Assembly: GCA_020630575.1 (NCBI GenBank)
Contig: JAHDBD010000020.1
Span: 26,208-90,207 of the forward strand
Source: Bernardetia sp.
GTDB taxonomy: Bacteria > Bacteroidota > Bacteroidia > Cytophagales > Bernardetiaceae
DNA length: 64,000 bases
Reading direction: 5' to 3'
Part shown: positions 47,501-55,388 of the stretch, piece by piece
Position numbering within the stretch: the first letter of the stretch is position 1
Layout of the letters: every line of letters begins with the position of its first letter
Notes under the pieces: generated by a model
What the model was told of the DNA's origin: nothing
The model's input: only the letters and a program-made list of their open reading frames with translations
The model's database searches: none
Made by a program: the position numbers and the translations under genes

Positions 47501-48360
47501 GGGCAGCAATTTATTTTGATTTCAATTCACCTATTATTACAAATACAATTTCTAATAAAGTTGCTGTTCTTCCTTTAAGAGACAATAATTTGAATTTACC
47601 TGTTTTCAACTGTTCTGATGCTAGTTTTGAATTGAATGCAAATGCAGGAACAGATATAGAAACGCCAAACTCTACAGCTACTTTATCAGCACAAGCGACA
47701 CAAGTATTTGGAAATTGGTCATTACTTTCAGGTTTTGGAGAACTAGAAAATCCTTCTAAAAATAACAGTAAAGTGACAGGTCTTTTACCTTTTCCGACAA
47801 AACTAGTTTGGAGAGTTGCTGCTTGTGGAGAAGCAAAACAAGATACAGTTATTGTACAATCTACAAATACAGATTATAAATTTACTATCGATTTTAATCA
47901 AACTGAAAGTAAATTATCTGTTCCAACTGGAAAAGTAACCTATCAATGGTACAGAGATGGAGTTTTGATAACTGGACAAACAGGCGCAAAATTAGACTTA
48001 TCAACATTAGAAAATAGAATTGGAGTTTATACTGTTGTGATTTCTAGTGGAGATACATCTATTACTTCTGAGCCATTTACAATAGATAAAATTCTATCTA
48101 ATGATGATTTTATCAAGGCTAATTACATCAAAATATATCCAAATCCAACAACTTCTTTATTGAATGTAGAATTGAATACAATTTTGAATGCTAGTGAAGT
48201 AACTTTAGTAAATGCTTTAGGAATGGAATTACAAAAAACTGTCATTACAAATTCTAATAAAATTACGCTGGATTTAGAAAATCTAAGCAACGGAATTTAT
48301 TTTGTAAAAATCATTTCTCAAAAAGGAATATTCTATAAAAAAGTAGTTTTGAAAAAATAG
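44536..48360 (+). CDS. T9SS-sorted surface protein A (1274 aa), DUF11-like/DUF7619 and Ig-like domains
   Basis: The ATG at 44536 is used rather than the TTG at 44533. Signal peptide about 1-24 (IIKNLQAQ). The N-terminal ~490 residues contain spaced Gly/Asn/Asp-rich strands that look like a beta-propeller. A Cys-Asn-rich segment with KRNDGRIGISNKEGNYSLGF follows (about 525-600), then two conserved-domain blocks with DUF11/DUF7619 wording (YDPNDKQ near 870, IYFDFNSPIITNTI), an Ig-like domain (VTYQWYRDGVLITGQ near 1133), and a C-terminal sorting domain (IYPNPTTSLLNVEL from about 1199, ending YKKVVLKK). Expected to be exported by the T9SS and displayed. Paralogous to the genes at 48501 and 50485; bases 47578-48020 are identical to 53515-53957. 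Confidence 0.87.
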   Translation: MKKIFTFFFIILCSCFIIKNLQAQQQSFPFTYDVYSNIDDHRWHNSTRMKVENTDVIINNDGSKIIAGYTEVSYSVNGEKDDSLNRIAPQDTYIYLSTSTDTYKLIEGLPRDISYVLKLKQDNTLEWFHFIERTGTGNLTTDLLGNVYCIFTKLSQERIPFSKNGITYPTNSVLLKIDGEGNIVDTKPIGQLFTETGTGRYFTKNIIEVDFEGNLIVTFSVHRNNSYDDYTNTLYSFLIGNQEISINIEADNIRRQSLMIKTDNQLNLLWYKKLTSRGEFPNRSAFISIINVETDKKGNITILTNSIGNIHSQDSLISINKGSHIITYSKEGNFKYISYTGAEAHGWEFSNLYKDKHDNTYCTAGYSTRISKIDNEGNSIWSLIFVGMPNTGDANSLYVANNGMFTDIYGTSYLLLSLVFPPLLFPYVETDTLSLTIGNKVYNRYSGELHRNYQVLLKISSTGQVEWSRLELYPSNSLAGQHNAHIHVNDKGNITYKFQSTLSPHFFTHTTDSTYIAVEQYWKEGKAFAEKGNNCSFDDTDIGFPSVLIKRNDGRIGISNKEGNYSLGFVDNGFYSITPQLINSALLNYSYVYDLCDSTKEISFINGEVVQNIDFGYKVNPCSYLTIDITNKQRRRCFMSSTTVEYKNQGFADAQNVEVKVEYPDYIFPVSSSPAWTRKEGNTYFFNVGSLTAGNSAKIVFQDSVVCGIEEIRGLTQCLKATISPANTCEDWTDTENKYEISGRCVGGGMARYTIKNLTNIATDSIPYRLYANSKVFAERNTLLPANGEVEIEVFTNGMTMRMELFPQNHDPISAFVEGCQVTIPYKTKAENPNPVVSVAPVRESGIALPQNDGGERSETSCSEILDSYDPNDKQVVPFGLTNQNLIEKTTELDYTIRFQNTGTIEAVNIVVLDTLSEFLDIETIRLGMVSHDYKLLIDGDADTRILRFEFDNINLPDSNTNEPASHGFIKFKIKQKANNAIGTIIKNRAAIYFDFNSPIITNTISNKVAVLPLRDNNLNLPVFNCSDASFELNANAGTDIETPNSTATLSAQATQVFGNWSLLSGFGELENPSKNNSKVTGLLPFPTKLVWRVAACGEAKQDTVIVQSTNTDYKFTIDFNQTESKLSVPTGKVTYQWYRDGVLITGQTGAKLDLSTLENRIGVYTVVISSGDTSITSEPFTIDKILSNDDFIKANYIKIYPNPTTSLLNVELNTILNASEVTLVNALGMELQKTVITNSNKITLDLENLSNGIYFVKIISQKGIFYKKVVLKK

Positions 48361-48384
48361 TTTTCAGAACTTCTTGAAAAACAG

Positions 48385-48423
48385 AAAAGTCATCAGCAAA
48401 TTTGTTTTGTTGATGGCTTTTTT
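48385..48423 (+). terminator. Terminator of gene A
   Basis: AAAAGTCATCAGCAAA-TTTG-TTTTGTTGATGGCTTTTTT. The same hairpin recurs after genes B and C, so the terminator was copied with the gene. Confidence 0.8.
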
Positions 48424-48459
48424 GCTTTGTAAGAATTTTCTTTTATAAGCCATAAACCT

Positions 48460-48467
48460 TACCTTTG
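48460..48467 (+). promoter_or_regulatory. Shared -7 box TACCTTTG, gene B
   Basis: Same AAACCTTACCTTTG block as genes A and C; 33 bases before the ATG. Confidence 0.45.
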
Positions 48468-48500
48468 TATTTTATTTCATTCACTTATTTACGACTTTAT

Positions 48501-50348
48501 ATGAAACAGATTTTTACTTTTTGGATAGCTCTTATTTTCTGTACCTTCTTTACTACTTCCTCTTTTAGTCAAGACCTTTTCAATATACTAGAGCTACATT
48601 ACTGTGAGATTAGAGATTTAGAAGTGGATTCGGAAGGAAACACTATAATAGCGGCTATGTCTCTACATGGTAGCTTGTCTATAGAAAATAAGGAAGTCGA
48701 TATGTTGTATGGTGGTTATACTAATCGATATTATAATATATTTGTTGCAAAGATTTCTCCTAACAATGAACTACTTTGGATAAGTAGAGGAAAGACAGCG
48801 ACTATTAATTTTGATGATGATGACGAGAGAATAACTATTTACTTACATATAGATATTGATAGGTTTGATAATATCTATACATTAGTAAGTAAAAGTAGCT
48901 ATAGAGGTAGGTACAGAGAAGAAATAATTTGGGAAGATGAAACTTTTGAGATACATAATAACCTATTATTTAAACTCAATTCTAAGGGTGTAGTAAAATG
49001 GAATAAGTCTTGGTATGCTTATAATCACCCAACATTAATTCGTCAGTTTTATCAAAATTATATTAGTCGTGGTAGTTTGCTTTCTGTAAATCAGAATGGA
49101 GATATTTTAGTTGCTTCCGAAGTAAGACCAAGTGGTCGTCAAACTATTCTAGATAATGATACTATTGTAGTAACACATGCTGGTAATAATCATACGAATA
49201 TACGTTGGGCAGATCCTGCAATGCTACTTTTGAGGTTTGATAATAATGGAAAGTTTAAGTTTCATAGAAGTGCTGTAATCGAACCGTATGGTAAAGATAT
49301 TGATCAGCCTGAATATGTAACATTTAAGGATATTCAAATAGATAAAGAAGGAGGATTTTCGGTACTTGCTCAAATAAATGCACACGCTTTCTTTAGCACA
49401 GGAGAATCTATAGAGGAAACAAATAAAGAATCAGAAGTTTATCTCCTAAAATACGATAGATTCGGAGGCAATATGACGTATGATAAGAGTTATGCTCTTA
49501 CTTCTAAAGCCAATTTAGAAATAAATGGCAGCAATGTGCATATAAATGATTTTGAAAAACTCCGTATAGGTGATGAATATAGTATATCTCAACGTAAAGT
49601 GAATGAAAACGGACAACTAATTAGTGATATACAAACATTGTTTAAATCAGAAAACGCAAAGGTGTTTCTTCACTCAAATATAATAACAGATAACACAGAT
49701 GCTTCGTATTTTATGCTTAAAGTAATACCCAATAATAGCAACAAAAAAGCATCTATTTATTTAGATGTACAATATGATATGGAATCACAACCTGAACCTA
49801 AAAAAGGATATGGTTATTACTTTTTTGTAAAAATGGAAGGTGGAAAGGTTCAATCAAGTTCTTTGTATGATACAATTTATGAAGATAATTATTGGTATCA
49901 TAAGAGATCTCCTGAACTAATACAAATAAGGAAAGACAATAAGGGTAGCATTTATTTTCACGATTCATATCTTCCTAATGCTGTAATTCTTGGAAGGAAT
50001 ATGCCCAAAAACATAAGGCATCCTAATAGTGGAAGGACTTCCTGTTTTATAGCTACGCTAGACAGTAAATATATTATACTTTCAAACAAAGAGGAATTAC
50101 TTCAATCTAAATACGTAAATGTATATCCAAATCCCTCTACTTCAATTATCAATATTGAACTAGATGATGACTTAGAAGTGAGTGAAGTCATAATAACTAA
50201 TAACTTAGGAATGGAGTTACAAAAAACAAAAATTACTAACTCTAATAAAATTATGCTTGATTTAGAAAATTTGAGTAATGGAATTTATTTTGTAAAAATC
50301 ATTTCTCAAAAAGGAATTTTCTATAAAAAAGTAGTTTTGAAAAAGTAA
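48501..50348 (+). CDS. T9SS-sorted surface protein B (615 aa), short paralogue
   Basis: Start ATG at 48501; a TTG at 48465 would add a non-family prefix. Signal peptide about 1-23 (TTSSFSQ). The body is like the N-terminal half of gene C (ILELHYCEIRDLEVDSEGNT, LLFKLNSKGVVKW, GRGSLLSVNQNGDI-like stretches). It has no DUF11/DUF7619 block and no Ig domain, passing directly to the C-terminal sorting domain (NVYPNPSTSIINIEL from about 540 to YKKVVLKK). So it is a shortened family member, or the others gained the middle part. Expected surface exposure. Confidence 0.84.
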   Translation: MKQIFTFWIALIFCTFFTTSSFSQDLFNILELHYCEIRDLEVDSEGNTIIAAMSLHGSLSIENKEVDMLYGGYTNRYYNIFVAKISPNNELLWISRGKTATINFDDDDERITIYLHIDIDRFDNIYTLVSKSSYRGRYREEIIWEDETFEIHNNLLFKLNSKGVVKWNKSWYAYNHPTLIRQFYQNYISRGSLLSVNQNGDILVASEVRPSGRQTILDNDTIVVTHAGNNHTNIRWADPAMLLLRFDNNGKFKFHRSAVIEPYGKDIDQPEYVTFKDIQIDKEGGFSVLAQINAHAFFSTGESIEETNKESEVYLLKYDRFGGNMTYDKSYALTSKANLEINGSNVHINDFEKLRIGDEYSISQRKVNENGQLISDIQTLFKSENAKVFLHSNIITDNTDASYFMLKVIPNNSNKKASIYLDVQYDMESQPEPKKGYGYYFFVKMEGGKVQSSSLYDTIYEDNYWYHKRSPELIQIRKDNKGSIYFHDSYLPNAVILGRNMPKNIRHPNSGRTSCFIATLDSKYIILSNKEELLQSKYVNVYPNPSTSIINIELDDDLEVSEVIITNNLGMELQKTKITNSNKIMLDLENLSNGIYFVKIISQKGIFYKKVVLKK

Positions 50349-50370
50349 TTTTATAGCTTCTTGAAAACAG

Positions 50371-50409
50371 AAAAGTCATCAGCAAATTTGTTTTGTCGAT
50401 GACTTTTTA
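50371..50409 (+). terminator. Terminator of gene B
   Basis: AAAAGTCATCAGCAAATTTG followed by TTTTGTCGATGACTTTTT; the same hairpin as after gene A. Confidence 0.8.
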
Positions 50410-50443
50410 GTTATAACAATTTTCTTTTACCAATAGCAAACCT

Positions 50444-50451
50444 TACCTTTG
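50444..50451 (+). promoter_or_regulatory. Shared -7 box TACCTTTG, gene C
   Basis: Same AAACCTTACCTTTG block; 33 bases before the ATG. Confidence 0.45.
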
Positions 50452-50484
50452 TGTTTTATTTCATTCACTTATTTACGATTTTAT

Positions 50485-53400
50485 ATGAAACGGATTTTTA
50501 CGTTTTTTTGGGTTTTTGTTTTTTCTTGTTTTTCTTCTTTTGCACAAAATATTCAGAATATATTAGAGATGCATTATTGTGATATTAAAAGTCTAGAAAT
50601 AGATTCAGAAGGAAATACGATAATAGCAGGCTTTCTTTCTGATAGTTTGATTGTAGAGGGCGAAGAAATTGATATATCGTTAGAAGAAGTGTATGCAGAT
50701 AATTTTAATTTATTTTTAGCCAAATTTTCTCCTACTAATCAACTTGTTTGGATACAACGTGGCTATGTAAGTCTTTATAGTAATGGAAAAATTGACAATG
50801 TTACTATTGATATAGATGTAAAACTTGATGGAAATGACAATATATATACTTTTATTACAAAGAGTAGTCAAAGATATAGAGCTGAAGATACATTCATTAT
50901 TTGGGAAGATTCTCGTTTTGAAGCAACTAATAATCTATTATGCAAATTTAGAGCTAATGGAGTGATAGAATGGGCAAAACCTTGGATAGCTAATAATCAT
51001 CCATCAATAAATAGAGATAGAGATAGAAATTACACTAGTAATGGTAGTTTGCTTGCTGTAAATAAGAGAGGAGATATTTTTATCAGTTCTGAAATAAAAC
51101 CACATAATACTATAAAAACTATTATAGATGCTGACACTATTCTTGTAAAACATGCCAGTAACCTTGAATCACAAGAGCATTGGTCAGATCCAGCAATGCT
51201 TCTATTAAGATTTGACTCTAATAGTAATCTTGTCTATTACAGAACTGCGTTAATTGAGCCTCTTCAAATTGGTATTAGTGATGATGTTCGTGTAAGTGCT
51301 CATGATATTGCAATTAATGAAAAAAGAGAATTATTTTTGCTTACTAAGATAAGTGGAACTGCTTTTTTTGATACAGGAGAATCTATAGATCCAACCTACA
51401 ATTGGAGTCATTTTATATCTTATGATAGTTTAGGACAGAATATGACTCATAATGAAAGTTATCCTATTGATTCTGATTACAAACTAGATCTAGTTCAAGA
51501 TGATATATATCTCAATTTAGGAAATGAAACACGTTTAGTAGCACCAAATACTCATGAAAATACTATAAGACAAAATAAATTAAGCAATACAGGACAATTA
51601 ATTAGTGAAGAAATTCTTGCTTCTTTTATTACAGAAAATGTTTCTTTTTCCCTGTCAAATATTCTAACAGACGAAATAGGAAACAATTATTTCATTTGTA
51701 ACGTAAACAGTTCAGCGCAAGGAATAATATATCTTGATAAAAATTATGAATTTGATAACTCTATAGCTACTTATTCTTTAATCATAAAAGCAAATAACGG
51801 AGAAATTGTATGGAGTTCTATATATAATGTAGTTAATGGGGGTTATGACTGGTATTTTAGTGGAGTCGTAGAAAAAGAGATATATTTGAGGGCAGATGGC
51901 AAGGGTAATATCTATTTTAACGATTTGTATGAGCCAGGCTTAACTATTGGAGGAGTAAATATGCCTAACAATCTTTTCTATAATGGAATGTTCGTAGTTA
52001 CAATGACAGATGAAGGCTTCCGTTATCCTGCTTTTGGTGGTAAAACATTTGCAGAAACAAATAATAATTGCGCTCCTGATGCTACAGATTTCAATCTTCC
52101 TTCTGTATTAATAAAAAGAAACGATGGTAAACTTGGAATTTCAGACAAACAGGGCAATTATTCTTTAAGTTTTGCAGAAGAAGGCACTTATACATTAAAT
52201 TCTCAACCAATAGATAACACTTCATTCATTAGCAATTATCTATATGATAATTGTGGTACATCAAAAGAAATTATTTATAGAGATGGGCAAATTACAAATC
52301 CCGAAAACTTAAACTTTGGTTACAAAGTAAAACCCTGCTCATACCTCTCAGTAGATATTACAAACCAACGCCGTCGTAGGTGTTTTATGAGTACAACAAC
52401 AGTAGAATATCAAAACAAAGGTTTTGCAGATGCTCAAAATGTAGAAGTAAAAGTAGAATATCCTGATTATATTTTTCCTGTGTCTAGCTCTCCTGCTTGG
52501 ACAAGGAAAGAAGGAAAAAGCTATTTCTTCAATGTAGGTCGTCTAGCTGCTGGAGATGTTAAGAAAGTTGTTTTTCAAGATTCAGTTATTTGTGGAATTG
52601 AAGAAATTCGTGGACTTACGCAGTGTGTAAAAGCTACTATTTCTCCTGCTAATTCTTGTGAAGAATGGACAGATAATGAAAATAAATATGAGATTTCTGG
52701 ACGTTGTGTAGGTGGTGGAGTTGCTCGTTATACAATTAAAAATCTAACAAATACAGCTACTGATTCTATTCCTTATCGTTTGTATGCAAATTCAAAACTT
52801 TTCGCAGAAAGAAATACATTACTTCCTGCAAATGGAGAAGTAGAAATTGAAGTATTTACCAATGGAATGACGATGAGAATGGAATTATTTCCTCAAAATC
52901 ATGACCCAATTTCTACTTTTGTCGAAGGTTGTCAAATAGTTATTCCTTACAAGACCAAAGCTGAAAATCCAAATCCTGTTGTAAGTGTTGCACCTGTTCA
53001 AGAATCTGGAGTTGCGCTTCCTCAAAATGATGGTGGAGAGCGTTCGGAAACTTCTTGTTCAGAAATTTTGGATAGCTATGACCCGAATGACAAACAAGTT
53101 GTGCCTTTTGGTCTGACAAATCAAAATCTAATAGAAAAAACTACAGAATTAGATTATACCATTCGTTTTCAAAATACAGGAACTATCGAAGCTGTGAATA
53201 TTGTAGTTTTGGATACGCTTTCAGAGTTCTTAGATATCGAAACAATTCGTTTAGGAATGGTTTCTCATGATTATAAACTTTTGATTGATGGCGATGCTGA
53301 TACTCGTGTTTTGCGTTTTCAGTTTGATAATATCAATCTTCCAGATAGCAATACAAACGAACCTGCTTCTCACGGATTCATTAAATTCAAAATTAAGCAA

Positions 53401-54297
53401 AAAGCAAATAACCGTATCGGAACAGTTATAAAAAACCGTGCAGCTATTTATTTTGATTTTAATTCGCCAATTATTACAAATACAATTTCTAATAAAGTAG
53501 CTATTCTTCCTTTGAGAGACAATAATTTGAATTTACCTGTTTTCAACTGTTCTGATGCTAGTTTTGAATTGAATGCAAATGCAGGAACAGATATAGAAAC
53601 GCCAAACTCTACAGCTACTTTATCAGCACAAGCGACACAAGTATTTGGAAATTGGTCATTACTTTCAGGTTTTGGAGAACTAGAAAATCCTTCTAAAAAT
53701 AACAGTAAAGTGACAGGTCTTTTACCTTTTCCGACAAAACTAGTTTGGAGAGTTGCTGCTTGTGGAGAAGCAAAACAAGATACAGTTATTGTACAATCTA
53801 CAAATACAGATTATAAATTTACTATCGATTTTAATCAAACTGAAAGTAAATTATCTGTTCCAACTGGAAAAGTAACCTATCAATGGTACAGAGATGGAGT
53901 TTTGATAACTGGACAAACAGGCGCAAAATTAGACTTATCAACATTAGAAAATAGAATAGGTGTTTATACTGTTGTGATTTCTAGTGGAGATACTTCGGTT
54001 ACTTCTGAACCTTTTACGATAGATAGGATTCTATCTAATGATGATTTTATCAAGGCTAATTACATCAAAATATATCCAAACCCAACTACTTCTTTATTGA
54101 ATGTAGAATTGAATACAATTTTGAATGCAAGTGAAGTAACTTTAGTAAATGCCTTAGGAATGGAACTACAAACAACAAAAATCATTAATTCTGATAAAAT
54201 CACTCTTGATTTGAATAACTTGAGTAATGGAATTTATTTTGTAAAAATCGTTTCTCAAAAAGGAATATTTTATAAGAAAGTAGTTTTGAAAAAGTAA
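50485..54297 (+). CDS. T9SS-sorted surface protein C (1270 aa), DUF11-like/DUF7619 and Ig-like domains
   Basis: Start ATG at 50485; a TTG at 50449 would add a prefix. Signal peptide about 1-21 (FSSFAQ). N-terminal part like gene B (NILEMHYCDIKSLEIDSEGN); then GKTFAETNNNC (about 517) and KRNDGKLGISDKQGNYSLSF, the block with YDPNDKQ (about 865), the Ig-like domain and the sorting domain (IYPNPTTSLLNVEL, YKKVVLKK at the end). The C-terminal ~650 residues are nearly the same as gene A, so genes A and C have exchanged or shared sequence by recombination. Expected T9SS export. Confidence 0.87.
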   Translation: MKRIFTFFWVFVFSCFSSFAQNIQNILEMHYCDIKSLEIDSEGNTIIAGFLSDSLIVEGEEIDISLEEVYADNFNLFLAKFSPTNQLVWIQRGYVSLYSNGKIDNVTIDIDVKLDGNDNIYTFITKSSQRYRAEDTFIIWEDSRFEATNNLLCKFRANGVIEWAKPWIANNHPSINRDRDRNYTSNGSLLAVNKRGDIFISSEIKPHNTIKTIIDADTILVKHASNLESQEHWSDPAMLLLRFDSNSNLVYYRTALIEPLQIGISDDVRVSAHDIAINEKRELFLLTKISGTAFFDTGESIDPTYNWSHFISYDSLGQNMTHNESYPIDSDYKLDLVQDDIYLNLGNETRLVAPNTHENTIRQNKLSNTGQLISEEILASFITENVSFSLSNILTDEIGNNYFICNVNSSAQGIIYLDKNYEFDNSIATYSLIIKANNGEIVWSSIYNVVNGGYDWYFSGVVEKEIYLRADGKGNIYFNDLYEPGLTIGGVNMPNNLFYNGMFVVTMTDEGFRYPAFGGKTFAETNNNCAPDATDFNLPSVLIKRNDGKLGISDKQGNYSLSFAEEGTYTLNSQPIDNTSFISNYLYDNCGTSKEIIYRDGQITNPENLNFGYKVKPCSYLSVDITNQRRRRCFMSTTTVEYQNKGFADAQNVEVKVEYPDYIFPVSSSPAWTRKEGKSYFFNVGRLAAGDVKKVVFQDSVICGIEEIRGLTQCVKATISPANSCEEWTDNENKYEISGRCVGGGVARYTIKNLTNTATDSIPYRLYANSKLFAERNTLLPANGEVEIEVFTNGMTMRMELFPQNHDPISTFVEGCQIVIPYKTKAENPNPVVSVAPVQESGVALPQNDGGERSETSCSEILDSYDPNDKQVVPFGLTNQNLIEKTTELDYTIRFQNTGTIEAVNIVVLDTLSEFLDIETIRLGMVSHDYKLLIDGDADTRVLRFQFDNINLPDSNTNEPASHGFIKFKIKQKANNRIGTVIKNRAAIYFDFNSPIITNTISNKVAILPLRDNNLNLPVFNCSDASFELNANAGTDIETPNSTATLSAQATQVFGNWSLLSGFGELENPSKNNSKVTGLLPFPTKLVWRVAACGEAKQDTVIVQSTNTDYKFTIDFNQTESKLSVPTGKVTYQWYRDGVLITGQTGAKLDLSTLENRIGVYTVVISSGDTSVTSEPFTIDRILSNDDFIKANYIKIYPNPTTSLLNVELNTILNASEVTLVNALGMELQTTKIINSDKITLDLNNLSNGIYFVKIVSQKGIFYKKVVLKK
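53515..53957 (+). repeat. 443-bp tract identical to 47578-48020
   Basis: Line-by-line comparison shows no mismatch over 443 bases, spanning the end of the DUF block and most of the Ig-like domain. Sequence on either side differs at synonymous sites, so recent gene conversion or duplication is likely. Confidence 0.8.
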
Positions 54298-54321
54298 TTT
54301 GTAGCATTTTTAAAAAGAATA

Positions 54322-54362
54322 AAAAAAGTCATCATCAAACCTATTTTGTTGATGACTTTTTT
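54322..54362 (+). terminator. Terminator of gene C
   Basis: AAAAAAGTCATCATCAAAC / GTTTGATGACTTTTTT-like stem (TTGTTGATGACTTTTTT), the third copy of the family hairpin. Confidence 0.8.
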
Positions 54363-54572
54363 GCTTTGTAAGAAATATTATTAATAATAGATTTTTAGAA
54401 AATTTTATCTATAAAATTATGAAATAGTAGAATTTTTCTCATTTAAAGAATAATCTAAATATGAAAATTATAACCTTGATTGCTTAAAAAAAAATTAAAA
54501 ATTGCACAATTTTTTAAGTCATTGTATATTTTATTTGTAGCAGAAGCGTTTATAGTTTAAATTACACAGCGA

Positions 54573-54606
54573 TTGCACTAAGATTAAAAATAATTGCATA
54601 ATTTTG
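54573..54606 (+). promoter_or_regulatory. Bacteroidota-type promoter candidate for the YfiR gene
   Basis: TTG at 54573-54575, 23-base spacer, then TAATTTTG at 54599-54606, matching TAnnTTTG exactly. It lies 97 bases before the start codon. Confidence 0.45.
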
Positions 54607-54702
54607 CTATCCATCTTCATTTTTTGTTGTCGTATGCTTTGTGTAAAAAGTAGTCCATTTTTTGCCTATTTAAGTTTATTTCTACTCTTTTAAGTTTATT
54701 CG

Positions 54703-55305
54703 ATGTTTATAAAATTACTTTCTCAGAAACTACATAAAACAAATTTGATTACTAAATTTCTATCAAAAACTATATTTATCTTTCTACTAAGTGTTTTATT
54801 TAGCTTTATTACTTTGCCTTCTAAAGCACAATACTCAGCGACAAAAGTAAAAATTGCTTTGATTGTTCATTTTATTGAACACACAAAATTTCCCCCTGAG
54901 GCTTTTAAGAGTCCAAAGGAAATGATACAAATCGGAATCTTAGGAGATGACCCTTTTGGTGACGAATTAGAATCTTTTCTTATGCACTACAAAATAAATG
55001 GACGTGGTTTGCGTGTTCGCAGAAAGAAAAATGCTTCTGATTTGTGGGGTTGTCAAGTGATTTATATTAGTCAATCTGAGCAAAGCAAACTAACTGATAT
55101 TTTAGATTATTTTAGAAGATACCCAACACTTACAATTGGAGATAATTTAAAAGGCTTTATAGAACAATGTGGAATTATAAATTTTGTGACAGTAGATAAA
55201 AAACCCTACCGTTTCGAACTCAATATTGAAGCTGCTCAAAAATCAAACCTTGGTTTGGATGTAGGACTTTTCAGAATGGCACAACGTATTGTAGCTTGTC
55301 CCTAA
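54703..55305 (+). CDS. YfiR family protein (DUF4154)
   Basis: 200 residues. Signal peptide near 27-44 (LSVLFSFITLPSKAQ), preceded by a Lys-rich start; the family layout is IALIVHFIEHTKFPPE, IGILGDDPFGDELESFL, QVIYISQSEQSKL, LTIGDNLKGFIEQCGIINFV, FELNIEAAQKSNLGLDVGLF. YfiR is a periplasmic protein that controls a diguanylate cyclase in Pseudomonas; in Bacteroidota its partner is unknown. No YfiN/YfiB-like gene is adjacent. Confidence 0.9.
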   Translation: MFIKLLSQKLHKTNLITKFLSKTIFIFLLSVLFSFITLPSKAQYSATKVKIALIVHFIEHTKFPPEAFKSPKEMIQIGILGDDPFGDELESFLMHYKINGRGLRVRRKKNASDLWGCQVIYISQSEQSKLTDILDYFRRYPTLTIGDNLKGFIEQCGIINFVTVDKKPYRFELNIEAAQKSNLGLDVGLFRMAQRIVACP

Positions 55306-55321
55306 GATGTTTTTTACATTG

Positions 55322-55374
55322 ATTTATCAAACACTTCCTGTATCAAAACTTGATATAGGAAATGTTTGATAAAT
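55322..55374. terminator. Long hairpin between the YfiR and beta-helix genes
   Basis: ATTTATCAAACACTTCCTGT...GGAAATGTTTGATAAAT: about 24-bp imperfect arms with a short loop. It lies between convergent genes and probably terminates both. Confidence 0.7.
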
Positions 55375-55388
55375 AGATAGTTCTAAAT

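Larger units (their letters stand above)
54298..54702. other. Intergenic region upstream of the YfiR gene
   Basis: About 405 AT-rich bases: the gene C terminator (54322-54362) and a promoter candidate at 54573-54606. No gene seen. Confidence 0.5.

Noticed and set aside
44485..50451. A -33 TTG for the three tandem T9SS genes
   Set aside because: No TTG stands at the expected distance in any of the three; only the -7 box is supported, so full promoters are not claimed.
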